A stretch of DNA of 9,569 nucleotides from NCBI GenBank assembly GCA_938039305.1, contig CALHUZ010000058.1, positions 1 to 9,569 on the forward strand, read 5' to 3'. The position numbers and the translations under genes are program-made. A model generated the notes under the pieces. The model was not told where the DNA came from and made no database searches. It worked only from the letters and a program-made list of their open reading frames with translations. Every line of letters begins with the position of its first letter. The stretch's first letter is position 1. This document shows, one piece after another, positions 1 to 6,789 of the stretch. Origin of the DNA: an uncultured Saprospiraceae bacterium (GTDB lineage Bacteria; Bacteroidota; Bacteroidia; Chitinophagales; Saprospiraceae).

Positions 1-241
1 ACAATTAGAATCGACTGGAAGGCGAAAAGTCCAGATCAATATGCCATATACTTTAAGTGTACCAGCAAGCTTGTTGAAACATTCAGATTAGTTTACGGTG
101 ACACATTCAACTATGAAAAAAAATAGAGCGATTGTATTTCAGATGAATGATAAAATCCCTAAGCAAGAATTAAAAAGCTGCATCAAGGCTGCACTCACTT
201 ATCATAAGGTAAAGCAACTACCTATGCTTGACATGGCATAG
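1..241 (+). pseudogene. DUF1801 (YdhG-like) protein, 3' part, frameshifted
   Basis: The gene enters from the left edge. Frame 1 reads from base 1 with typical DUF1801 (PF08818) features, including RIDWKAKSPDQYAIYF and KLVETFR, and hits TAG at 124-126 just after an A8 run (116-123). If that run had seven A, the frame would continue (codons 122-241) through NRAIVFQ, a helix with KQELKSCIKAAL, then TYHKVKQLPML, and stop at TAG 239-241. That continuation of about 39 residues matches how I remember the family's C-terminus, so the two pieces belong to one gene. The role of DUF1801 is unknown; the fold is a small alpha/beta domain. The gene is convergent with alkD, 17 bp from its stop. It could be a real frameshift, an assembly error in the A run, or a gene rescued by slippage on the A tract. 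Family assignment is from memory of the conserved C-terminal pattern. Confidence 0.8.
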
Positions 242-258
242 TGATTTTATAATCGAGT

Positions 259-933
259 CTACATACTTTTGTTTACATGCTTCAGCCCTTCCGTCTGAAC
301 CAACTTTGAAAAATCATGCTGGCCTACAAACTGTATCACCCGATCAGGTTCAAACTTACTATACTGCCTTAAGGACCAGCCTATAGCTTTCTGCACAAAG
401 AACTCATTCTTATGTTTTAGATAAAGGATTGATTTTTTCAACTCTTCAAAGTCTGTATCACGTCCATATTTCAATTGATAGATGAGACACGTTCTATTGA
501 GCCAGATGTTATCACTATCCAAGTAGATAGGGAGATAGGCTAATTTCAACTCTGGATATTTTTGAAAAAGTATACCGACGAGATGGCTGACTAATCCATC
601 TACCGTATCCCACCATGATTTAGTAGTCACCCAAGACATGACATGATCAAAGTCATCAGCCACAAGGTTTTTCTTGCGCTTGAAAAGGATATCCATCGCG
701 GCGTATTGGCATTCTCGATGATCGTCCGACCAGAGCTCATCTATTTCTTGGATCAAGTCATCATGACTCAAGTTCTTAGCCAAAGCATATTGTTCTTTGA
801 GCACTTGCTTTCGGATGGGTGCTGAGACTCCGTAGAACTCAAACTTATTCCTCATATATGCACTCCACTTGATTGCTGTTTCAGGATCTCCAGAGTATTC
901 TAAAAGCGACGTGATCTTTCGGGCAATGCTCAC
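259..933 (-). CDS. AlkD-like DNA alkylation repair glycosylase (HEAT-like repeats)
   Basis: A 224-residue, all-helical protein of the DNA alkylation repair (AlkC/AlkD) family. AlkD enzymes excise N3- and N7-alkylated purines from DNA while bending it across HEAT-like repeats, without flipping the base. Residues lining the AlkD active site appear here with an offset of one from Bacillus cereus AlkD: Tyr26, Trp108, Asp112, Arg147 and Trp186, in the contexts SAYMRN, WWDTVDG, WLNRTC and IGWSLRQ. The length is normal. The start is GTG at 933, whose first bases overlap the TGA of the upstream EI24-like gene (GTGA, 930-933), so translation is probably coupled. Function in cytosolic base excision repair is inferred from family and conserved residues. 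No own promoter is visible. Confidence 0.9.
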   Translation of the reverse strand: MSIARKITSLLEYSGDPETAIKWSAYMRNKFEFYGVSAPIRKQVLKEQYALAKNLSHDDLIQEIDELWSDDHRECQYAAMDILFKRKKNLVADDFDHVMSWVTTKSWWDTVDGLVSHLVGILFQKYPELKLAYLPIYLDSDNIWLNRTCLIYQLKYGRDTDFEELKKSILYLKHKNEFFVQKAIGWSLRQYSKFEPDRVIQFVGQHDFSKLVQTEGLKHVNKSM

Positions 934-1811
934 TTACTTTTCCTTTTGGCTTTTTTCTTCTTTCTCTTTTCTACAAATACCCAAGCCATGTCCGTTTGTA
1001 AATTTGACAAATGATGCATGGTCAGTGTAGTGACTACGGCGCAGAATATAGAACCTAACACAACTCCTATAAGCGGAATATGCATCAGTATATTCATCAC
1101 CGCTCCGGTGATTAAAGCTACAGGGGCAAACTGCCATGCATAGCGATGGCTTTGCTTGATGGTCATCCCATATATCTCATTGTAGTTATCAATCAATGCA
1201 AATCCGAAATAAAAACTCTGAACCAAGAAGATCCAAACTATGGCAACAGAATCCAGTCCAAACCCTCGTAATATTCCTCCTCCAACACGGGTCAAAGCGA
1301 TCTCCAAACCGAACGCCATAAAGGCAACAGCAATCATCCTTTTCTCAGCCTTGATAAAACTCTTAAAAGAGGTTTCTATCTTTTCATCAGAAACTGTCAG
1401 CAGCGTCTTTCGAGTAATGTGAAATATCAATACTTCTATAGCTGCAAGAATGACATACTTTAATCCTCCATCAAAATAAGAAGACATACTCTCAAAAGAA
1501 AAACCTTGCAATGAAGACCACAGTGAAAGTTGAGACTCGTCAGTGCTTTCTGAAAAAAAGAAATCTGAAACAGAAGAAAACGCCTTTAGCCCCAAAAAAA
1601 TAGCCACGATCACGACTCCTTTAATCAACCAAGAATATTCTCCTAAGCCTCTCCATAGCTTATGCGTCTTAATGAATGGATACCCCTTCTGAATATATCC
1701 CACAGTTAACATCGCATCTCGGATCCAATCCTTATCTGGCTGTTCTGGTCTCACTTGTTCCGTAGTCATAGAAGTTGATGATTGAAGACACCAATATAAG
1801 AATCTATGCAT
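930..1811 (-). CDS. EI24-like (CysZ-related) multi-pass inner membrane protein
   Basis: A 293-residue membrane protein resembling the EI24 domain family (PF07264, which includes the sulfate permease CysZ). Likely membrane segments lie at about 60-80, 117-137, 157-175, 187-207, and 228-265 (probably two). The segment FIKTHKLWRGLG before the first helix and DNYNEIYGMTIKQSHRY before the last hydrophobic block are typical of EI24-like proteins in Bacteroidota. The C-terminus is a Lys/Arg-rich tail (281-293), presumably cytoplasmic. Substrate or partner is unknown; sulfate transport should not be assumed. The start is uncertain: ATG 1811 gives the longest frame, but ATG 1769 (residue 15, MTTEQV) is equally credible and removes an odd Cys/Trp-containing leader. 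It is first gene of a two-gene unit with alkD (4-base stop/start overlap) and is divergent from the oxidase subunit, 73 bp away. Confidence 0.7.
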   Translation of the reverse strand: MHRFLYWCLQSSTSMTTEQVRPEQPDKDWIRDAMLTVGYIQKGYPFIKTHKLWRGLGEYSWLIKGVVIVAIFLGLKAFSSVSDFFFSESTDESQLSLWSSLQGFSFESMSSYFDGGLKYVILAAIEVLIFHITRKTLLTVSDEKIETSFKSFIKAEKRMIAVAFMAFGLEIALTRVGGGILRGFGLDSVAIVWIFLVQSFYFGFALIDNYNEIYGMTIKQSHRYAWQFAPVALITGAVMNILMHIPLIGVVLGSIFCAVVTTLTMHHLSNLQTDMAWVFVEKRKKKKAKRKSK

Positions 1812-1884
1812 ACCCTGACTTATTAGAAATGCGGTATTAGACGAACTAATTCAAACAAATGATTAATATGAGTGTTAAAACGGT

Positions 1885-2478
1885 GTGAGTAGAACAAGAG
1901 AATACGTAATCCATCCATTATACATTTTGATCACATTGGTCTTAGCCAGTGTCACATCATTATTTATTGGCTTCACAGTCGCCTATATTTATACGCGGAT
2001 AAGCAATGGACTCGCCCCGGTAGAACTTCCACCATTGTTCTTTATCAATACATTATTCTTGGTAGGAGCGAGTTATACGCTCATAAAAACGAAGAAAGCT
2101 TACTTAGAAGATCAGACTACTCTCTATAAGCAACTCCTCTGGTTGACACTTTCATTAACCGTAGTTTTTTTAGTGTTTCAGATCGTCGCTTGGAAGCAAA
2201 TGCTCGAGATGAACATAAGCATTGCTGGGAGTAATCTAGGTTCTTATTTGTATGTCATATCTGGCATACACTTCCTTCATGTCATCGGAGGCATTCCTTT
2301 TCTTGGATTCTTCATTTGGGATGCAAGAAAACGACTAGTTGAGCCAGCAAGCGTATTGTTATATCTCTCAGATGCCGATAAAGAAAGGAAGCTAAGAGTA
2401 CTGAGCATCTATTGGCACTTTATTGATGCTCTTTGGATTTTCTTAGTCCTGTTTTTCCTGATTAATAGGTTTATTTAG
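1885..2478 (+). CDS. Haem-copper (cytochrome c) oxidase subunit III family protein
   Basis: A 197-residue protein with five predicted membrane helices, at about 12-37, 49-70, 81-104, 118-145 and 174-197. The length and five-helix form match the short bacterial subunit III (CoxC/CtaE/CyoC type), which stabilises subunit I and oxygen entry in the inner-membrane terminal oxidase. Diagnostic patterns are SGIHFLHVIGG in helix four and YWHFIDALWIFLVLFFL in the last helix. The gene stands alone: no subunit I, II, IV or haem synthase gene is near, so it is an accessory or paralogous copy or is expressed separately from the main operon. GTG 1885 is the only start after an in-frame stop at 1876-1878. 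An ATG-started mini-frame (1859-1888) overlaps it, so the true N-terminus may differ. No clear promoter is seen in the 73 bp before it. Confidence 0.87.
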   Translation: MSRTREYVIHPLYILITLVLASVTSLFIGFTVAYIYTRISNGLAPVELPPLFFINTLFLVGASYTLIKTKKAYLEDQTTLYKQLLWLTLSLTVVFLVFQIVAWKQMLEMNISIAGSNLGSYLYVISGIHFLHVIGGIPFLGFFIWDARKRLVEPASVLLYLSDADKERKLRVLSIYWHFIDALWIFLVLFFLINRFI

Positions 2479-2576
2479 ACAACAACCCATTATTATCCAG
2501 CCGCATACATATACAATTAATTATATATACGATAAATATGCTATTTTTACGTTCTTTAAGGGTCAGATAACAAAGT

Positions 2577-2597
2577 AAAAAGAGCCCTGAAGGCTCC
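2577..2597 (-). terminator. Candidate intrinsic terminator acting on minus-strand transcripts
   Basis: An inverted repeat GAGCC-CTGAA-GGCTC (2582-2596) has a 5 bp GC-rich stem and a 5-base loop. On the minus strand it is followed directly by TTTTTACTTTG (2581 downward), the layout of an intrinsic terminator. On the plus strand it is followed by CATCTCTTG, a poor U tract, so it is weaker as a terminator of the oxidase subunit gene. No minus-strand gene lies immediately before it; the nearest is the methyltransferase ending at 3721. The stem is short, so the call is tentative. Confidence 0.4.
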
Positions 2598-2602
2598 ATC
2601 TC

Positions 2603-2633
2603 TTGACTTCTGGCTACAGGTTTTTTAGTTTTG
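2603..2633 (+). promoter_or_regulatory. Bacteroidota-type promoter for the TlpA-like gene
   Basis: TAGTTTTG at 2626-2633 is a perfect match to the Bacteroidota -7 consensus TAnnTTTG. A TTG at 2603-2605 lies 20 bases upstream, as expected for the -33 element. Transcription would begin near 2640, leaving a leader of about 23 bases before ATG 2663. This suggests the TlpA-like gene is transcribed separately from the oxidase subunit gene 184 bp upstream. Confidence 0.6.
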
Positions 2634-2662
2634 ACTTAGATATTATATAAGCATACAAGATC

Positions 2663-3724
2663 ATGAGATACACTATACTTCTTGCCATTTCGAGCATTGC
2701 TTTTTTATTTATCGGATGTGATCAATCAGCATTCAGCATAGAGGGGTCTGTACCAGATGCTCAGAACTTATCTGTTTATTTCGATAAGGTAGAACCGATC
2801 TCTAACACTAATAGTGTGGTTGCGAAAAGCACTGCAAGTGGAACCGGTGACTTCTCGGTTGCCTTGGAAGAAAAACCGGATGCTGGATTGTACAGAGTAC
2901 GGATAGGTGCTAAGTCAATCTTCTTAATGGTTGACAGTACAGATACAAAAATAAGTATCGATGGTTCTCTTTCAGATATCTCATCTTACAACTACAACAT
3001 AACTGGATCTCCTCTTTCAGAAGATTATGCGTCAAAGCTCAAGGCCAGCCTTACTGGCGAGATGGACCTCAATGCTTTGAAAGGCTATTTGCTTGCTGAA
3101 GCTAATCCATTAGTCGGAATGATGATAGCAACGCAGCGCTTCGGTGATGTGACTCAAGCGCCACTACATGAAGCAGTAAGTGCTAAGATGTCAGCTTCTT
3201 ATCCTGATTTGGATGTCACAGGTGAATACAAGAATTATGTTTTAGCTGTAAAAAGAGAACTGGCCAAGCAGCAGTCATTGGCAAGAGTAAAAATAGGTGA
3301 AGTAGCTCCGGATATTGACCTTCCAAGTGTAGATGGAAAGGAAATGAAGCTTTCAGATCTTAGAGGCCAAGTAGTTCTTTTGGACTTCTGGGCAAGTTGG
3401 TGTGGACCATGTAGAAGAGAAAACCCTAATGTAGTGCGCGTCTATGACAAATATCAACCAAAGGGTTTCACTGTATATAGTGTCTCATTAGACAAGACGA
3501 AATCAAGATGGGTACAAGCCATCAAAAAGGACAACTTAAAATGGGACTCACATGTCAGTGATCTAAAATACTGGCAGTCTCAAGCTGCTGCAACCTATGG
3601 AGTATCCAGTATCCCACGTACTTTCTTATTAGATCGTGAAGGAAAGATCGCAGCTATTAATCCAAGACATAATCTAGAAGAACAAGTTAAGGCGCTTCTT
3701 TCTTCAGAGAGTTTACCAGGTTAA
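2663..3724 (+). CDS. TlpA/ResA-like thiol-disulfide oxidoreductase lipoprotein
   Basis: A 353-residue exported lipoprotein. The signal peptide (1-18) ends in the lipobox FIGC, with Cys19 as the lipidation site. Residues about 24-115 form a beta-rich N-terminal domain like DUF4369, common in Bacteroidota members. A helical linker follows (about 118-205). Residues about 211-345 are an AhpC/TSA-TlpA thioredoxin fold with GEVAPDIDLPSVDGK, the redox motif WCGPC at 246-250 and the cis-proline in SIPRTF (Pro318). It presumably reduces disulfides in periplasmic or envelope proteins; the substrate is unknown. A role in cytochrome maturation is possible given the oxidase subunit upstream, but that is inference from position only. 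It has its own promoter. Its TAA overlaps the stop of the convergent methyltransferase in a shared TTAA (3721-3724). Confidence 0.9.
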   Translation: MRYTILLAISSIAFLFIGCDQSAFSIEGSVPDAQNLSVYFDKVEPISNTNSVVAKSTASGTGDFSVALEEKPDAGLYRVRIGAKSIFLMVDSTDTKISIDGSLSDISSYNYNITGSPLSEDYASKLKASLTGEMDLNALKGYLLAEANPLVGMMIATQRFGDVTQAPLHEAVSAKMSASYPDLDVTGEYKNYVLAVKRELAKQQSLARVKIGEVAPDIDLPSVDGKEMKLSDLRGQVVLLDFWASWCGPCRRENPNVVRVYDKYQPKGFTVYSVSLDKTKSRWVQAIKKDNLKWDSHVSDLKYWQSQAAATYGVSSIPRTFLLDREGKIAAINPRHNLEEQVKALLSSESLPG

Positions 3725-4473
3725 GTTAGGCTTTCGCCAAATATCATCTGACACAATATACCTGTGGCCACTCCGGCGTTAAGGGATTCTGCTTGTTTGT
3801 TAGGTGCACCAGGTATTTTGATTCGTGCACTTAGATTGTGGTTTACCTCATAAGAGAGGCCATGCCCTTCATTACCAATGACCAAACAAGTCTTATGGGC
3901 TTTATTTACGGAAGTGATATCTCCTGAAAGACTTGCACCAATCCTTGTAAATCCATCAAATACCGTCTTAAAGTCATCTTGGCTAACCGTTTCTAAAGCT
4001 ACATGTCCGATACTACCCATAGTGGACTGAACGACCTTAGGATTAAAAAAGTCAGCACTGTCGGGGCTTCTTATGACCATGTCTACTCCATACCAATCGG
4101 CTATGCGAATGATAGTCCCTAAGTTTCCTGGATCCTGAATACCGTCTAGGTAAATAACATTTTGCACCTTATCTATGTAGCGCTCATCTGGCTTAGGAAT
4201 CTCAAAAACCCCGATGACATCCGGAGTACTTTGAAGCAAAGAGAGCTTTTTTAACTCTTCTTTAGTACAATCTATAGCTGTCCTAGTATTTACCCCAGTA
4301 TCATCCCGCGAGATCCAATCGGAACTTGCAAATAACTGGTTGAGTTGGAGTCTTTCTTGGGCAATTAAAGTGCTGACAGACTTATCCCCTTCAACCACGA
4401 ATAAATCATACTTTTGTCTAAATTTTTTCAGTCGAAGAGACTGGACGTGCTTAATTACAGACTTGGATATCAT
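3721..4473 (-). CDS. TrmH/SpoU-family RNA 2'-O-ribose methyltransferase
   Basis: A 250-residue SPOUT-class enzyme that transfers a methyl group from S-adenosylmethionine to a ribose 2'-OH in rRNA or tRNA. The N-terminal substrate-binding domain is of the RlmB/YsgA type, with KKFRQKYDLFVVEGDK at 16-31. The three SPOUT motifs are intact: motif 1 at about 113-126 (QDPGNLGTIIR, with the key Asn117 and Arg123), motif 2 at about 197-207 (LVIGNEGHGLS, with Glu202) and motif 3 at about 219-235 (KIPG then ESLNAGVA). Motif 3 has a six-residue stretch between IPG and ESLN (APNKQA) in place of the usual shorter link. The exact RNA position cannot be told from sequence. ATG 4473 is the family-like start. 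It is divergent from tamL, a pairing I recall as common in Bacteroidota. A possible -7 element on the minus strand is TACCTTTA (4513-4506). Confidence 0.9.
   Translation of the reverse strand: MISKSVIKHVQSLRLKKFRQKYDLFVVEGDKSVSTLIAQERLQLNQLFASSDWISRDDTGVNTRTAIDCTKEELKKLSLLQSTPDVIGVFEIPKPDERYIDKVQNVIYLDGIQDPGNLGTIIRIADWYGVDMVIRSPDSADFFNPKVVQSTMGSIGHVALETVSQDDFKTVFDGFTRIGASLSGDITSVNKAHKTCLVIGNEGHGLSYEVNHNLSARIKIPGAPNKQAESLNAGVATGILCQMIFGESLT
4409..4416 (+). promoter_or_regulatory. Candidate -7 element for tamL inside the methyltransferase gene
   Basis: TACTTTTG matches the TAnnTTTG consensus exactly and sits on the plus strand 85-92 bases before ATG 4501. No good TTG lies at the proper distance upstream, so this is only a half-match. 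It would place the tamL promoter inside the 5' end of the opposite-strand methyltransferase gene, as expected where almost no intergenic space exists. Confidence 0.3.
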
Positions 4474-6781
4474 AGAGACTTACAGAAGTTGGCAGTCAGC
4501 ATGCTTAAAGGTAGCACTAATCTTAATGATAGGCTTGTCTTTAGGCAGTTGTGGGTCCACGAAAAAACTTCAATCGGATGAAAAAGCGCTCATCAAGAAT
4601 ATATATTCTATTAACACCGATGATAAAAGAGTAGACAAATCTCAGATTAAAGCAGATCTCAAAGGTCTGATCAAACAAAAACCTATAAAGAAGATATGGC
4701 TTAATCCTCGGACATGGGGCACACCTCTAACCATATACGACGAAGATCTTACCCAAAAGAGTGCCTTAGAGTTTCAACAGTATCTTCGGAATAGAAAAGG
4801 GTTCTACTATGCTGAAGTATCATATACAGAGCAAGTCCGAAAGCAAAAAGTCATCGTCAGCTACAAGGTCGATTTGATGGATAGATATTATATCGGTGAT
4901 ATAAAGATGCAATCTCAAGACACAGCCCTCTACGAGTTATTCAGCAAATACGATGAAGAAAGACTCATTAATACTGGAGATCCACTTGATGCGCGAATAT
5001 TCGATGAAGAAGAGGCTCGTTTGGTCACTATTGCCAAAAACAATGGATACGCCGGCTTCAATCCTAACTTCATAGAGTTCAGGGGTGACAGTAGCTCACA
5101 CGATGTAGCGACTAATATCTATGTCTACAATCCTATCAATAAAGAAAAGCATCAGAGATATGCCATCGGGGATATCAACATATACACTGAGCATCTTTCC
5201 TCTACAGACCCATCATTCTTAAGAACAGATACACTTGGCCTAAACAGATACTTCTCAAAATCAGATGAGTACATCGTTCAACCTAAAATAATAGAAAAAA
5301 TACTCGCACTAAAAACTGGTGAAGTATACAGCAGAAAAAACCAGTTCTTGACCAATAGGACTTTATCAAGATTGAGCCCATATCGTTTTATCAAATTAGA
5401 ACCGATAGTCGATCCTGCTAACGATAGCCTATACAACTTCAATATATTTCTTTCCCCAAATGAACACAAGTGGGCTTTTGATATGGGAGGCAACTTATTC
5501 TATTCATTACTTAATAAGGCTCCCAGTGTCACAGAACAAGACTTATTCGGCTTTGGAGGTAACATAGGTTGGACCAACCGCAATTTTAAAAACAGAGCTA
5601 TCAGTCACAGCTTTGGAATTGAAGGAACGTTTGAATTTCAAATTCCGTCATTTGCTGCTAACACTATAGGTATTCAGGCAACTAATACGTTTAGAGTTCC
5701 GCACATAGTTGATGTCTTTAAGCTCGCACCATTTCTAAACAAGGTCGGCCTTCTAACGGATCAATCTTATAATAATCTGAATCTATATGGAGGCACGGAT
5801 ATTGACTTCAGCTTTGGAACGACCAACATACTCAACAATTATAGTCTGAATACCGTAAATGCTTCTTGGGCTTATAATTTTCAACCAGATGAGAACAATA
5901 GATACATCTGGACTCAGATAGGTATCAATGTTCTTGACACACGTATAGACTCATCATTTCAAGCAAACATACTTGACCCTAACCCTCTTTTAGAAAAGAG
6001 TTTTAGCGACTACTTATTCACTGGCTTCTTTTTTAGAGAACTAAATATCTATAGACAAAGCAAAGAAACAATAGGAGGCTCTCACTTTTCATTCTTAGGA
6101 AATATAGAAATATCGGGATTAGAAAACTTAATCATCAACAAAGGGGTCAATGCCCTATCCAGCTATAATGACACTTGGGAGTTGGCGGGATTAGAGTTCG
6201 CAACATTTGTAAGATTAGAAAGCGACATCAGATTTTACAAAAAAGTCAAAGAGCGATCCACGTTTGCCGCAAGGTTTAATATGGGTATTGCTGTTCCATA
6301 TGGAGGATCCGAGCAAGTAGTCCCTTTTGTGAAATCATTCTTTGTAGGAGGCCCTAATAGTATCAGAGGTTGGCAGCTTAGAGAGTTAGGACCTGGAGCA
6401 TATAGTGATCTTTTAGAATCTCCCGTAGAGAACCAACCATTCTTCCAGACAGGAGATTTTAAGATCGAAATGAACATGGAGTATCGCTTTGATCTTTTTT
6501 GGTTTTGGGAAGGTGCTATTTTCGCTGATGCAGGAAATGTCTGGACTTTAAAAAATGATGCAGAACGCCCTGGTTCACAGCTTTCTGGTAGCTTTTTAAA
6601 TGAGATAGCTGTAGGTGTAGGTTGGGGACTTAGAGCTGACTTCGACTATTTCTTATTGCGATTTGATTTTGGCTACAAAGTACGCAGTCCATATCTTGAT
6701 CCTACTAATAACTCTCACATCATACTGAACCAGAATAGCTTGTTAGAAAATGTGAACTTTGCTATCAACTATCCTTTCTAA
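4463..6781 (+). CDS. tamL: TamL-type lipoprotein, Omp85/BamA-TamA outer membrane assembly family
   Basis: An outer membrane protein of the Omp85 superfamily in its Bacteroidota lipoprotein form. From TTG 4463 the frame has 772 residues: a signal segment ending in the lipobox LGSC (Cys30), POTRA-like periplasmic repeats (about 40-370, with GTPLTIYD at 86-93 typical of TamL), then a D15/surface-antigen beta-barrel (about 370-772) with GGPNSIRGW near 633-637, corresponding to the BamA loop-6 RGF motif, and a terminal Phe as in a beta-signal. It probably helps insert outer membrane proteins. The start is problematic: the frame has no ATG or GTG close to the signal peptide, and TTG 4463 gives an acidic leader and lies inside the divergent methyltransferase gene. 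Removing one A from AAA at 4507-4509 makes ATG 4501 encode MLKVALILMIGLSLGSC, an ideal lipoprotein signal. No tamB follows; the next gene is convergent. Confidence 0.85.
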   Translation: MDIIETYRSWQSACLKVALILMIGLSLGSCGSTKKLQSDEKALIKNIYSINTDDKRVDKSQIKADLKGLIKQKPIKKIWLNPRTWGTPLTIYDEDLTQKSALEFQQYLRNRKGFYYAEVSYTEQVRKQKVIVSYKVDLMDRYYIGDIKMQSQDTALYELFSKYDEERLINTGDPLDARIFDEEEARLVTIAKNNGYAGFNPNFIEFRGDSSSHDVATNIYVYNPINKEKHQRYAIGDINIYTEHLSSTDPSFLRTDTLGLNRYFSKSDEYIVQPKIIEKILALKTGEVYSRKNQFLTNRTLSRLSPYRFIKLEPIVDPANDSLYNFNIFLSPNEHKWAFDMGGNLFYSLLNKAPSVTEQDLFGFGGNIGWTNRNFKNRAISHSFGIEGTFEFQIPSFAANTIGIQATNTFRVPHIVDVFKLAPFLNKVGLLTDQSYNNLNLYGGTDIDFSFGTTNILNNYSLNTVNASWAYNFQPDENNRYIWTQIGINVLDTRIDSSFQANILDPNPLLEKSFSDYLFTGFFFRELNIYRQSKETIGGSHFSFLGNIEISGLENLIINKGVNALSSYNDTWELAGLEFATFVRLESDIRFYKKVKERSTFAARFNMGIAVPYGGSEQVVPFVKSFFVGGPNSIRGWQLRELGPGAYSDLLESPVENQPFFQTGDFKIEMNMEYRFDLFWFWEGAIFADAGNVWTLKNDAERPGSQLSGSFLNEIAVGVGWGLRADFDYFLLRFDFGYKVRSPYLDPTNNSHIILNQNSLLENVNFAINYPF

Positions 6782-6789
6782 AAGGCAAT

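Noticed and set aside
934..1137. Minus-strand open frame overlapping the EI24-like gene in another frame
   Set aside because: Same strand, different frame, no domain, and fully inside a gene with clear membrane segments.
1812..1884. Divergent promoter pair between the EI24-like and oxidase genes
   Set aside because: I looked for TAnnTTTG with a TTG about 20 bases upstream on both strands and found no convincing match, so no promoter is listed.
2512..2543. AT-rich stretch as an origin or protein-binding repeat
   Set aside because: It is short, has no repeated boxes, and is ordinary for an intergenic region in this base composition; TATTTTTA within it is only a partial -7 match with no -33 element.
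4340..4462. ATG 4340 as the tamL start (813-residue protein)
   Set aside because: It adds 41 residues lying entirely within the opposite-strand methyltransferase gene and puts the lipobox Cys at residue 71, far too deep for a lipoprotein signal peptide.
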